A stretch of DNA of 64,000 nucleotides from Bathynomus jamesi. Its lineage: Eukaryota > Arthropoda > Malacostraca > Isopoda > Cirolanidae. The notes beneath the pieces were generated by a model. The model had not been told where the DNA came from, searched no databases, and was given only the letters and a program-made list of their open reading frames with translations. This document shows, in pieces, positions 10,581-22,569 of this stretch. A program made the position numbers and the translations under genes. Location of the stretch: positions 92,501 to 156,500 of the forward strand of contig JAJOZX010009039.1 of the NCBI GenBank assembly GCA_023014485.1, written 5' to 3'. Each line of letters opens with the position of its first letter. Within the stretch, counting starts at the first letter, position 1.

Positions 10581-12288
10581 ATAACTTTCCTAAACGTTTT
10601 CGCAATAGCCTCTCACAATTAAAAAAAGATGGGGAGCTCCATATTACTAAAGCAGACAAGGCTAACACCATAGTTATTATGGACAAAGTGGACTACATCG
10701 GAAAGATGAACGAGCTTCTCCAGGACCCCGCCACATACAGCAAACTTAGGAAGAACCCGCAGGATGACGTCATCAAATCATTTAATAGTGGCTTGAAACG
10801 CATTCTCAAAGATCATAAGGACTTAATTCCGCTTTTCATGTCCACTTCACCTTCTCTGCCCTACCTTTATGGCCTTATTAAAACCCACAAACCTGGCAAC
10901 CCTATGCGCCCTATTATTAGCTCGGTGGGCTGTATTACTTATAAACTCTCCAAATGGCTTGTCAAAGTCTTGTCCCCCATTCTCGGAACTATCTCTGATT
11001 CACATGAAAAAAATTCCATGGATCTTACTGAAAAATTGAATAATGCACGTACTGAAACTAACGAAAGATTGATCAGTTTTGACGTTTGTTCATTGTTTAC
11101 AAAAGTGCCGATTGACGATATGCTTGACTTTCTCTCCCAAGAATTACATAAGTATGACCTGCCACTACCTTCACACATTGTTTTGGAACTTATTAAGCTT
11201 TGCATCAAAGACTGTAAATTCACTTTCAATAACGAGTATTACCAACAAGTTTTTGGGATGGCCATGGGCAACCCCTTATCGCCCCTCCTCTCCAATATTT
11301 ATATGGAGTTTTTCGAAATTACTTACATTCCGAGAATCCTGGGGGTTGGCATCCCTTGGTTGCGGTACGTCGACGATATTTTGTGCATCTGGCCCATGAA
11401 TCGTGACCTGGATAACTTCCTCCTTCAGTTAAATGATCAAGTCCCCTCCATTAAATTTACTTTAGAAGTGGAACAAGACAATTCAATCCCATTTTTGGAT
11501 GTGCGTGTACATAGTGAAAGCCCAGGTTTTAAGTTTAGTATCTATCGAAAAACAACAAACAATTTGTCCTACGTACACTTTTACTCGGGACATGACACCC
11601 CCACTAAGAAGGCCATTTTTTCATCAATGTTTCTCCGCGCCCTTAGGATCGCCAGTCCGGAATACATTGATGCCGAATTGGAAAAAATCAACGGTATTGG
11701 AAGTGATCTGTGTTATCCATCTGCGTTTATGGAATCTTGTCTCAACAAGGCAAAACGAACTTTCTATCGTGTCAATAATAACACTCGTACTTTGTCAAAA
11801 AATATTTTAGTACTTCCATTTTTCCCGGGCTTTTTAGGCATTGCTAATGTACTTAAACTTTTGGATATTAATGTAGTATTTTCATATAACAATATTGTGA
11901 AAAATATCATAGTAAAAAATAGCCCTACCAATAATTCAGGCATTATCTATAAAATTGGGTGTAAACAATGTGATTCCTTTTACATAGGTCAGACGGGAAA
12001 GGATTTGCACACACGTATAAAACAGCATCAATATTCCGTTAGAACAGGACAGTTGTCCAGTGCCCTTTTTGTCCATTTGTCAGAGTTATCCCACTGTATT
12101 GATTGGAATAATGCTTCAGTTTATTCCACTCTAGCAACATTGTTAATAGAAATATTCTTGAGTCTGCCATTATCCAACTTTCAAATAACTTCAACATAAG
12201 CAAAGGTCTTTTTCAACTCGATCCTGTTGTTTTGAATTCCTTCAAAACAGATTTAGATAAGAAGGGTAGGACGCTAAATCTTTGGTAA
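10581..12288 (+). pseudogene. Penelope-like retroelement protein: RT plus GIY-YIG endonuclease
   Basis: The coding frame is open from about 10581, in frame with the ATG at 10679: the upstream stretch HITKADKANTIVIMDK is a typical PLE segment. RT motifs follow: LYGLIKTHKPGNPMRPIIS, SFDVCSLFTKVPID (first catalytic Asp), GMAMGNPLSPLLSNIYME and LRYVDDILC (catalytic DD). After a linker comes the GIY-YIG nuclease: GIIYKIGCKQCD, FYIGQTGKDL, TRIKQHQYS. A frameshift near 12122 moves the final 55 or so residues into another frame, ending NLW at 12288. About 570 codons remain, so the N-terminus is short for a PLE. Inactive as it stands. Confidence 0.9.
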
Positions 12289-12295
12289 ACTTGTA

Positions 12296-12507
12296 TGCTA
12301 CTTTATTAACTTTTAATTTTCATTTTATTTTTATATACATCGAAATTTGACCATAAAGGGCAGAGTGTTAAAACCCGGGCAGATTTCAAGTATAAATTTG
12401 TATTTTTATAATTCATTTGATCTTGTGCTAAAAATCGATTTTTTTCCTTACAAATCTGTATGCCTCTCTGATAATCCTTTAATTTTTATTTTTACTTCTC
12501 CGTTTAT

Positions 12508-12549
<42 letters not shown>

Positions 12550-12562
12550 TATATGTGGTGTG

Positions 12563-12633
<71 letters not shown>

Positions 12634-12777
12634 ATGTATATTATTTTTTTTCTTTTTTTTTTCCTGTAACCTATATATAGGCTGTAAGCCTTGTATGTAC
12701 TTCAGTGTTCCTGAGGATGTCATTAGACGAAAGCGCTTGAGCACCATTTTGTGTTTCCTTTCCTTCGTGGTTTTATT

Positions 12778-12783
<6 letters not shown>
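12296..12783 (+). repeat. Right terminal region of PLE copy 2
   Basis: It contains the inverted repeat partner of 10405-10575 (12296-12508), (TA)n tracts at 12510-12546 and 12570-12625, and then the hammerhead-bearing end block (12660-12783) finishing in TTCGTGGTTTTATTCATCAT. (TA)n resumes at 12781. Confidence 0.8.
12705..12744 (+). ncRNA. Hammerhead-like ribozyme core, family alpha (copy 4)
   Basis: Same core as 5804-5843: GTGTTC, CTGAGGA, GTC-ATTA-GAC, GAAA, GCGC, TT, GAGCAC. It is the 3' end block of PLE copy 2. Confidence 0.65.
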
Positions 12784-12817
<34 letters not shown>

Positions 12818-12820
<3 letters not shown>

Positions 12821-13787
12821 TTTGTCTTTAAGGCAAATTAAAATCTCCACCAAACTTTTTAATTGCATCCAATTTACAGGTAAAATTACACTAGACATTT
12901 TTATTCTATCGATTCAGCAGGTAAAGGAACTGTAAAGTTTTCACTCTGGAGCTCATGTGGCTGCAGATACCGGAAAACAAAGATGAAAGGTAATTTAGTT
13001 GTATATTGAGTATAGTAGGCACTATACTACTTGTTATGAATGTTTAGAGTTAAGTCATGCACTTTCTACCATTGCACCAATTTGCTTTATTCGTTAAACA
13101 TTAAGTTAAAATATGTGTAAAATTATGCTTAGGCCTATAGGTTTTCGAGAACATCTATTGGATATATTTGTAGTCTGTATCAAGATTTTTCATACGAATA
13201 AGCAAGTTGTGTAAAAATGAACACCCACACGCAAGAATACTAAAATTGGTATATAGCCTCTTTTCCATACTGGGCTCGTAATCAAGGGACAGTCACATTT
13301 TAAAGTATTGATCTTGTTGTTAAGAAATTTTTGTCCTTACTCTAATTGTATCTTTAGATTTCTGCTGGGATCAGATTTGTAATTTTTTAGCTATGAATTT
13401 ATTTTTCTGAGAGAGGTGACAGGAATTATATTGTTACCCTCAGCCTTTCATAGGCCACAATTTACCAATTTGCACTTAGACTTAAGTGTGAATACATCCT
13501 TCGGCAATTAGATTTCACCTGAATGGAATCATTTTAAATAAAATTTACAAATCAGTACAAAATTTGTATCAATAATTATTTTCTCTCTAGATATCTACAA
13601 ATTAGTTTTTTGACAAATTCTACAAACTTGTGTTTCCAGAGTCTGGCATCGATTTTCACTGAAACCTTTGGACTGAGATTTTAAAAAAAAAATCTGAAAC
13701 TTCAATCATGATTTTAAGAAATAAACCTTAATCTTCGTGTTTTAAAGAAAATTTTTGCCTCGAAGTAATTACCGTAATTACCACGAT

Positions 13788-13790
<3 letters not shown>
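12818..13790. other. Anonymous AT-rich DNA
   Basis: No ORF of substance and no repeat recognised within the window. Confidence 0.6.

Positions 13791-13862
<72 letters not shown>
13790..13862. repeat. (TC)n followed by (TA)n microsatellite
   Basis: Compound simple repeat, about 40 bp of TC then about 28 bp of TA. Confidence 0.95.
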
Positions 13863-13865
<3 letters not shown>

Positions 13866-13889
13866 CATTCTCATTCGTGGATCAGTTCC

Positions 13890-14760
13890 CAAAATTAATG
13901 GATATTACCCGGGGATTGGGCACACATACGTATTACCGGTTCACTTGGTTTACTCCCATTAAAACCCAATGGAAAATAATTGCCAGTTAGCTATCGGTGA
14001 ATGTATAATGATTTCGCCAACTGTGGTTCACCTTTGACAATTACTGTCGATCACTCGGCAATTAGACCAGCAATGGACTCAGCGGTCCACTGTCTCCCCA
14101 TCAGTGATAGAAGTTATCGGTAAGCTGTTGATGAATATTTGGTGTATTACCTATTGGTATTATTTTCGATTCTTCAGCCATTCAAGCAACGAATATCTTG
14201 GTGTTCTACTAGCATACCACCTTTAACCCTTTCCGCCCCAGCAGGTTCATATGGACTCATAATAACGTATCTTTTCTTCTAATTCATAAATAAATCAGGC
14301 CGGAAAGTGTTGAACACCATTGGTGAATGTCCATGTATAGTAGAGTTTTACTGATGAATTATAAATGAAATTATTATCGATCTATCGGTGATAAAGGTAT
14401 AAACTGTCTCAGTGATTCGCTAAGTCTGCCACCACCAAAATACATCGATTAATAGATGACGGTGAACCAACAGCGAATGTATAGTGGATATCCACCTGCT
14501 GCTGTTCCCCTTTGGAAATTGCTGACAATACTTCGGTTATTATACTCCTAAATATCTGAAACCCATCAAATTATTGCCGATTTCTTCCGGTCAGCTTTTA
14601 GAAGATGAATTTTATTGCTATTAAACCCAGCGAAACGCCGAGACATTTTATACCTTTATCACCGATGGATCAACTGTAATATCCTACACGAGATTCACTA
14701 ATTTAAAGCCACACTATATTTACTGGTGGCTTTCCGAAAGCAATTATTAATTTAGTGAGT
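13890..14760. repeat. Possible highly degenerate repeat array
   Basis: Blocks beginning with GGTGAATGT-like strings and continuing with AATTRCTGNC and CTCGG-like words recur loosely (compare 14005-14075 with 14475-14545). Spacing is irregular at about 130-190 bp. A short piggyBac-type MITE interrupts at 14227. No coding signal. Confidence 0.3.
14227..14309. mobile_element. piggyBac-type mini-MITE, copy 1
   Basis: 83 bp with ends CCCTTTCCGCC and GGCCGGAAAGTG, flanked on the left by TTAA and on the right by TTGA. CCYT ends and TTAA targets are the mark of piggyBac transposons. No coding capacity. Confidence 0.5.
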
Positions 14761-14775
14761 TTTGGATGGCAGAGA

Positions 14776-15060
14776 GCCCGGTAGGTCAGTGGTTACGGTG
14801 GCGAACTCTAAGCGGTAAGGTTCTGGTTTACTTCTGGGTTGGATTGAGTTGGCCGCTCACCCTGGCTTTGCTCGGACTAAAGGTGACCCTTCGGACAAAC
14901 TCACTCCGACATCGTGAGAAAAAGAGCTTTCTGGCTGTTATTGTTTTTGGTGGCACACAAACAAACCATCGAAACATTTTGTACTTTTATCGCAGGAGGA
15001 TCGTCAGTATCGTCTTATCGGCGATCCACTACTACTACTACTACTACTACTACAACAAAA
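14776..15060 (+). mobile_element. tRNA-like SINE candidate
   Basis: GCCCGGTAGGTCAGTGGTTA resembles a tRNA D-arm / Pol III A box; a weak B box follows in AAGGTTCTGG. The 3' part ends in an (ACT)n tract at about 15027-15052. Short open frames here are incidental. Confidence 0.45.
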
Positions 15061-15319
15061 GTGGCTAGCAATGCGTGCTACCTGGGATGGATCGTGGGTA
15101 ATTAAAATGATACAAAACAAGCTCTGGTAAACTTACCTTCCCAAACTTCACTCAACGCTTCGACGCTTCAGTCCCTTTCTTCTAGCTTCTCATTCAACAT
15201 GAGTCTTCAATCGTCGCTCGACATCTCTGTATACCCTTTGTATCATTATACTAATTTGTCTGTGTAATATGATTGCAAATAAGAAATAACTCAATTCATA
15301 GTTTTATTGTCCTCCAACA

Positions 15320-15375
<56 letters not shown>

Positions 15376-15379
15376 CACA

Positions 15380-15413
<34 letters not shown>

Positions 15414-15590
15414 AACCTTGGTTACCGTTAACTGCGCGAGCCCCCAGTTACGAGTCGAGCCAAAAACATGGGCTACGCAGAGATATCTCAGTTTAAAGTT
15501 TAAACCCGTGTATATACGGGGCTGAGCAGAAATGGTCAGAAGCGAGAGCCCGTGATATTACGGTCGCGCAGCAAACGGATTAACCTTGGT
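15061..15590. other. Anonymous DNA with (CA)n and (TG)n tracts
   Basis: A (CA)n run at about 15320-15362 is followed by TG/TA tracts to about 15412. The remainder shows no coding signal. Confidence 0.6.
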
Positions 15591-15591
15591 G

Positions 15592-15692
15592 TTTCTTCCG
15601 CCCGAATTGTTCATTCCGACGAAGATCAGGCTTGTTGCTCCACCTTAGACTTACAGTTTAACGTGGAATCCGAACCACGAACCACTACGGGT
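15592..15692 (-). mobile_element. SINE body fragment
   Basis: Complement of the body of the dimeric SINE: GAATTGTTCATTCCGACGAA, then CCACCTTAGACTTACAGTTT, matching 33235-33300 and the reverse complement of about 40825-40900. Confidence 0.65.
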
Positions 15693-15729
15693 TATTTATA
15701 CTGCGTGTTCTTTGCAGTTGAATGTATAT

Positions 15730-16420
15730 ATATATATAATCATACTAGCATGAAACTAAAAAAATTTATGTTCTAACTCGCTTAAGAAGCTGATTGTCTG
15801 ACACTTGTGATAAACACTTAAATTTTCGTCATTACATTGTTTTTCTCTATGAGCTGATTGCAGCTCATGATCGTAATTCGCTTATGCAAATAAATAATAA
15901 AGAGTTAAACCAAATTTATTGACGTTATCTTCTTTATAACCTTTTTAAATACATGAATTTTTTTTATGTATCATAGTTTATACGTAGCCATCCGTGCTTT
16001 ATCATGCATTATAATGGGTTAAGAGGGTTTGTTTTTATCAGAATAATAGCAAAGTTCAACAGTAATTTATATGAAACAAGATACTCTGTAAAAAAGTTGA
16101 ATTAAGTAAAATAAAGGGGCTCAAGTGGAGTTAAAAAAAATAAAAATTTTCACATCGGCGTCAGACTCAGTCAAAGTGTACGTATCCAGAGGCCAAATTC
16201 TAAGTGTTATGGACGTGCCTGAAACTCCAAAGTGAGGAGATATATATATATATTCGAAAGGTGTATGCAAACGTCTCTACTAAAACGTCATGCAATGTTT
16301 GCAATTTATGTAAGAGAATTGCCCTATGTAAATGAGTTCACGGCCTACAGATTAAACATTTTACTGTATTAATAAATATCCCACATCATGGAGCCAAACT
16401 TTTGCTTCACCATATATATA

Positions 16421-16454
<34 letters not shown>

Positions 16455-17040
16455 ACTGGTATTTAATTTGTAATGGAAAGGCAAAATAACCACTAACTAA
16501 ATTTACTGATGTAAACAAATACAGGCCTATATAAAGTCACGTTATATGATGGCATTTGGAGAGAAGGAAATGATGTCATACGCCATATGACACTTTCCTC
16601 TTCATTTATTTTATTTAGTTATTTATTGAAAAGTGTGAACGTTAAGCCTGAAAGTGAATATCTGTGGGAATATGAGATCGTAATGAAAAAAAACCTACAC
16701 GATACAAAATTTAATTAAAAGTGTAAACAATGAAAAAAATTCCGATTTACACTTATAAAATTGACGCGCGGTTAAAATGGTTTTCCTCCCGTGAATGCCT
16801 CTCACTCATTTCGCTTTATTTACTTCAATGTGGGAAGTTAGTACGTAGTATCACATAAATTTTATATATATATATATATGTAGTGGATTCGAATCGTATA
16901 TATCAGTTGCGTATTCAGCTTTATGAAGACACACTGGAATTTAATAAAATTGAATGAAAAATAGTAATTAAAGAATTCGATTTAATTGCAAAAATAGTGA
17001 AAACAAAGGATTATTAATTTGTGAGTTGAAAAGTGTGTAT
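15730..17040. other. Anonymous AT-rich DNA
   Basis: Short (TA)n tracts at about 16412-16452 and 16863-16880. No gene or dispersed repeat recognised. Confidence 0.6.
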
Positions 17041-17680
17041 GTATATATATCTACAGCCGACGTCAAAAGTTTAGAATCAAAAGAAAGTCTTAACGAATTA
17101 TATTTTTATACTGGGTTTAATATTTAGTAGGGCCTACTTTGACATCAATTAAGGCTTTTATTCTGTTGGGCATGTGTATGATAAGGTTTTGACATAATTC
17201 AAGTGCCATTTTGGAGTGTCAAACTAATTTTACAGCAGAAGAAAGATCTTTCTGGAATCCTTGCTTATTTTTAGAAGTTTTCCGTTTCAGAAGTTGTTTC
17301 AGGTTCTCAATCAGATTGAGGTTCAAGAGTTATCAGACCAATATAATAATAAAAACCCACTCTAATAGACAGAGTTATTTCCACACGGTGGAAATAAACT
17401 CTGTCTATTAGAGTGGGTTTTTATTATCATATTGTGACTTCACGTAGAAAAAAGTGAAGTTTTTTGCGATAGTTATCAGACCATTCTACAGTTGAAATGT
17501 GTTTTTTTTATAAAATTAGCTGTGAGGAAAAGTGCGTAATCCTGCTAGAACTAGAAATATACACCCTCCTGCATTTATTTTTAGAACATGTTGCTCCAGG
17601 ATGTTTAAGTAGAATCGGGAATTCATGGTCGTACCTTTTGTGCAAAACCACGATTCCCCTGAGCAAAAATAACATTAACT
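17040..17680 (-). pseudogene. Decayed Tc1-like transposase (C-terminal part)
   Basis: Read on the minus strand: a block from about 17660 (HKRYDHEFPILLKHPGA), then STVEWSDNS near 17490, LIENLKQLLKRK near 17310, and a C-terminus matching the Tc1 pattern ELCQNLI-MPNRIKALI-KVGPTKY near 17120-17200. Several frameshifts and stops. Interrupted by the hairpin insertion 17341-17470. Confidence 0.65.
17341..17470. mobile_element. Family gamma hairpin insertion with 13-bp target duplication
   Basis: 130 bp whose first 95 bp form an inverted repeat of the family gamma end (AACCCACTCTAATAGACAGA and its complement). The 13-bp string AGTTATCAGACCA is present on both sides (17328-17340 and 17471-17483), and removing the insert restores the Tc1-like reading. 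The hammerhead core itself is missing from this copy. Confidence 0.75.
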
Positions 17681-17763
17681 CTTTCGCGCCGAGGATGTAC
17701 GCGGTACGTCTCCATTCAAGAGCTCGAGGGCGTACATTTAAAAAAAATACCAAAGCGAAAGGA
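17679..17763. mobile_element. piggyBac-type mini-MITE, copy 2
   Basis: 85 bp flanked by TTAA on both sides (17675-17678 and 17764-17767). Ends read CTCTTTCGCGCC and, from the other side, TCCTTTCGCTTTGG. Internal inverted GTACG motifs. Confidence 0.6.
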
Positions 17764-17767
17764 TTAA

Positions 17768-18257
17768 AATCAGTGTGGTATCAATCGATAATTCATTATT
17801 AATGGAACTTGCCATTGCATTTGCTTAAATTGCAACAAATCTAAAAGAGCCTTTGATTCAAATACCTACTGTATATTTTGAAAAATACACATAAAATGAA
17901 TAAATACATTTAAATAATAGATCATATTACTAAAACACTAGCATTTTGTGTAGTAAGAAATGTATAAGTATTATATTTCATATCCTGATTTAAAAACTCC
18001 AAGAAATACAAGATAATACCTAGAGTCTACCTTTTTCATTTCATCCTCCAGCTCTTGGATTTTGATTTCTATCACTATAAGGATAAACGTTATCCCTGTA
18101 ATAAGTTACCTTATATTTTCATGTATTTTAGCAATGTTTCGCTTTATGAGACAAGGACCGTTCATAACAAGTGCCATTGAATGCAAAATTGTGACGCGAA
18201 AAAGGACATATTCTCGGAATTTTGTTGATTCTAAACTTTGGCCATGACCATATGTAA

Positions 18258-18293
<36 letters not shown>

Positions 18294-18985
18294 TAATAAT
18301 AATAATAAATGAAGATTTGGGAACGAAGACGAATGATAGGTGTATGGAGAACAAAAAATTATTCCAGAAAGAAATGAGAAATCCCAAAAGGTCATTCTGG
18401 TGAAATGAGTTTTTACTTTGGGGCACCATTTCGTTCTTGAAATTTATGTAATATTTTTCACTTTACTTCTCTTTTACAATTTTGTGTTTCTGTCTAGTGT
18501 AAATACTCGCAAATAATATATATTTTTGTTTACGCTTTGATATAATTTGCGTTTTCAGTCGAGTGATTTTAATAAGATACTGGTTAGTCAAGGATTTTTC
18601 AGGGTGTCAAGTTTTTCTAGCTTCGTATTTAAATCTAAGCCTTTGTCAGTAAAGTTAGAATTTTAACTGCTTAAATTATCTAAAAAGTATTACGCAGAAG
18701 CATCTGAATTAACTCTGTATTAAGGGAGATGGTCAAAGTTATTGGCAATATTTATACCTAAGTTTATTTTGCTAAAAATTATTTAACATAAGGTATAATC
18801 ATCAAGACTGAATTTTTCTAAAGTAAAATTAAATTTGGCAACTTTATTTATGGAAGGTAAAATCCATTTGATACCATTGTCTTCATTCATTTTTTGTTTA
18901 TTTATCATCATCATCAGTTCTCATGAAAACTGTTGAAACTCTCGCAAAATCTGTTTGTGTGTATCTTTTAAACTATTATTATACT
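17768..18985. other. Anonymous AT-rich DNA with a (TAA)n tract
   Basis: An ATA/TAA run lies at about 18262-18309. No coding or dispersed-repeat signal. Confidence 0.6.
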
Positions 18986-18988
18986 GTA

Positions 18989-19881
18989 CAGGGTGTACAT
19001 AAAGTCAGGATCTATTTTTGAAGCACTTGGAAATTATATGGAATTCAATCATAAAATGATAAAGTGGTAACATTTATTAAATAATTAAGAGTAGGATTCG
19101 ACGTGACGCCCATCAGTATCCCTGCACAGCTCAAATCGTTCCGCAGCATTTCTAAACACATTCTGGAGCATTTGCGGGGTTATGTTATCTGCAGCAGTTC
19201 GTATACGTGTACGTAAGTTTTCAAGACTCGTAATCTTCGTCTGATAGACGTGCGACTCGATAAAGCCCCATGCAAAGAAATCTAAAGGGGTTAAATCTGG
19301 TCATCTCGCTGGCCAAGGTCTGTTGCTTCCGCGTCCGATCCAGCGATTTGGAAAACGTCCATTTAGATAATCCTGAACAATTTTGGCGTAGTGATAAGGA
19401 GCACCATCATGTTGATAGACGACGGGGATAGGATTGTTAGTACCGACTTCTATCAAAATGATGGTGCTCCTTATCACTATGCCAAAATTGTTCAGGATTA
19501 TCTAAATGGACGTTTTCCAAATCGCTGGATCGGACGCGGAAGCAACAGACCTTGGCCAGCGAGATAACCAGATTCAACCCTTTTAGATTTCTTTGCATGG
19601 GGCTTTATCAAATCGCACGTCTATCAGACGAAGATTACGAGTCTTGAAAACTTACGTACACGTATACGAACTGCTGCAGATAACATAACCTCGCAAATGC
19701 TCCAGAATGTGTTTAGAAATGCTGCGGAACGATTTGAGCTGTGCAGGGATACTGATGGGCGTCACGTCGAATCCTACTCTTAATTATTTAATAAATGTTA
19801 CCACTTTATCATTTTATGATTGAATTCCATATAATTTCCAAGTGCTTCACAAAAATAGATCCTGACTTTATGTACACCCTG
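18989..19881. mobile_element. Palindromic mariner-type element (two 3' halves back to back)
   Basis: 893 bp with ends CAGGGTGTACATAAAGTCAG and its complement, flanked by TA. Two arms of about 420 bp are near-perfect inverted copies around a spacer near 19411-19457. Each arm encodes the C-terminal third of a mariner/IS630-type transposase: on the plus strand NDGAPYHYAKIVQDYLNGRF, then DLTPLDFFAWGFIKSHVYQ after a stop. N-terminal and first catalytic parts are absent. High arm identity suggests a recent event. Confidence 0.85.
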
Positions 19882-19884
19882 TAT

Positions 19885-20413
19885 ACTGAATGAAGATGGT
19901 CAATAAATGGGAAATGGCTTCCGCCAGGACGGCGAGATAAACTCACTAGTTTATTAATTCTATTTCTACCGTAATCGATATACCTCCACTTTTCATGTAG
20001 TTTTCAGTTACACACGGTTCTTTTATTATGGTACGCGCGAGACCTATCCTTACAAAGAAAACACAGCCACTGCATCCGTTTCGCTTGTATATGCGAAAGG
20101 CTTCGTATTCGTTTTGGGGGTAAAGATCTTTGTCGGGCTCAGTCGGACAAATTTTTAATGGCTTCAGGAAATTTTTATTTTTTATAAAACTAAACGCATT
20201 TATTAAAAACCCGCAATGTTTTGGTAAGCTACTGATGTTAATTTTCGTGATTGTGAAGTTTTTGTTAAATGTATTAATGTTATAGTTTATATATACAATA
20301 TATAAGATCCATCTTAGTGGAAAGAGTGATTAGCGTTTGTGTTAAGAGATGGAAGACTAAGGGCGAAAAACAAAATCCAGGAAACATTAGATTAACGGAA
20401 GAAAAAGGAGAAG

Positions 20414-20485
<72 letters not shown>

Positions 20486-21020
20486 AAAATAATGAAAGTT
20501 TAAGGATAAAAATAATAATATACAAGTTAAATATGAACAATTAAAGTGTTTTCCGCCCGTGGAGTGGCTTTGAGTAACGCTACAGTTGTTTACTGTAATT
20601 GAGCACGAGTACAAAAAGAAATAAATAAATAAATAAGTAAATGCCTCTACGTGAGATGTATATGTATGTATAAAAAGTCAATTGAGATAACAATATCTAT
20701 CAGAATGTATGCATTAGAACGATTTTGATATCCAGCTCAATAATGATTGGAATAATAACAGTAATAATAGCAATAATAGTATTAATAATAACGACTATCG
20801 CATTTTTATCGTCAACATCATTATTAGAATTAGGATCAGTAATAACGACAATAGTAATAATAATTAAAATTGACAAGTCAGCTTCTGATTTTATAGGATT
20901 TTTTTTAAAAATCTTCTTCCAAAGTTAAAAAAAAAAGTATTTTTCTACCAAAGAAATCTTTAAGGACAAAATAAAAATAGGAAAGGTTCTAGTTTTTAAA
21001 CTTTCTTTAGTTTGCAGAGC
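19885..21020. other. Anonymous DNA with (CA)n(ATA)n microsatellite
   Basis: A compound (CA)n then (ATA)n tract at about 20416-20482. The remainder is AT-rich with no gene recognised. Confidence 0.6.
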
Positions 21021-21022
21021 TT

Positions 21023-21402
21023 TTGTTCGAATCTTTTGCCATCTTCAGTGCAGTATATGTTGAACGTTATCTAAGTAAAAAATTTTCTAAGTTCTTTTGC
21101 ATTATCCTCCCAGCACTAATTTTTTTATATAATGTTGGTTTGGTTTTGGTTATGGTACTTTATTTTCCTTCCATTATAAAAAAAATTAGTATTGGGATTA
21201 GGTTAGGTTAGGTTTGGTTAGGTTAGGTTAGGTTAAAAACAGCCCGCCGCAAGTGTTTTGCTAACGTACTTTATTTTCCTTCCATTATAAAAAAAAATTA
21301 GTGTTGGGAGGATAATGCAAAAGTACCATTTTCTATAATACCATTTGAATAAAAAATTAAAATAGTTTATTGTACATTAAATATAGAAATAGTACAATTT
21401 TT
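21023..21402. repeat. Imperfect inverted repeat containing TTAGG-type run
   Basis: TTTTGCATTATCCTCCCAGC near 21098 has its complement near 21305. Between them, 21203-21237 consists of GGTTA pentamers with one variant, the arthropod telomere unit. At 21340-21402 a further arm continues the palindrome around the MITE at 21403. Confidence 0.6.
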
Positions 21403-21604
21403 GGATCACCTAAAGATCAGGGCCCCCAGCCTTCTTTAGTTAGCTTTATAAGGCTAACTAACGAAAATATCACGAACTAACCTAACCAATCGTCAAGGGC
21501 GTACAGTGCTCTAACGATTGGTTAGATTAGGTCGTGATATTTTCGTTAGTTAGCCTTATAAAGCTAACTAAGAAGGCGGGGGGGCCCTGATCTTCAGGTG
21601 ATCC
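21403..21604. mobile_element. Palindromic GGATCACC MITE, copy 1
   Basis: 202 bp, ends GGATCACC and GGTGATCC, arms containing TTAGTTAGC, CGAAAATATCACG and CCTAACC(TAACC), then their complements. Family members at 22992, 30289, 46326 and 58468. No coding capacity. Here the flanks are also inverted, so it sits inside a larger palindrome. Confidence 0.8.
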
Positions 21605-22550
21605 ATAAATTGTACTATTTCTGTATAATATATGGTAAACTATTTTGATTTTTCATTCAAATAGTATTATTATAAGAAAAAATTGTACTCTCTGACGCTA
21701 GAGAAGGCTGGGGACGTTGATCTTCAGGTGATCCCAATTTTTTCTATAATACCATTTGAATGAAAAATCAAAATAGTTTACCGTACATTATATAGAAATC
21801 TAAATAATGATAAATAAACGAAAAACAATATAAATAGTTAAAAGTACCGAAAAGCAAAATTGGTGAAGATACGAAAAGTGAATTTGTAAGTAAGAAGAAA
21901 GAAGTCACTGAACAGAGTTTGAAAACGGGTCATTTCATTAAATTTTATATCGATTTCAGGTTTATATTTAAAACGTTTGCCGAGCGGAGTCACTCTTTAT
22001 TATAAATTTAATGAAATGTCATACTTAAAAAAAAAATAAAAATATTTTAAAGGAAAACATTCAGGTACATTTTTTTTTTATTTATTGTTTACTTTTCACG
22101 GATATTTTTTAATTATTTGGACGCCATTTTTATTTTTTCTCTAAAGAACGGATTGTTTTTTTATTTGTTTTCTATAAGCTAAAAACTGTTCTTTCTGAGG
22201 CCCATTCAATAAGATGATACGGAAAGTGTAAAGTGTCTCCACTGAGATATACAGTAATGAGAACGAGCGTCACCACAGTTAATCGGAAACGGTGTGAAAC
22301 AAGATGTAGACAGGACGCTCCATTCTCACGATATATTTAGTTAAAAAAAGTAAATTAACTTTTACGGTTACCGATAGTCTACGACAAATGGACTCTTCAA
22401 TTCATGTCCATTTTTTTAATATCAAAGTAAGGAATACTGCTAGATTAGTGATGTCCTATATAGAGCGTCCTACATAGAGCTGGGTACAGAGGACGTGTAG
22501 CTAGACGGACGCCATTGCTTTCTGAACTAATAAGAGGAAACGATATGAGT
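21605..22550. other. Anonymous DNA with a MITE end fragment
   Basis: 21700-21735 repeats the right end of the GGATCACC MITE (AGAAGGCTGGGG, then GATCTTCAGGTGATCC) and its following flank. A small inverted repeat around TTTCATTAAATTTTATA lies at about 21934-22008. No gene. Confidence 0.55.
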
Positions 22551-22569
22551 GGTTCATGCAGATGAAGGA

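Noticed and set aside
21197..21240. True telomere or subtelomere
   Set aside because: Only about seven units, flanked on both sides by ordinary repeats.
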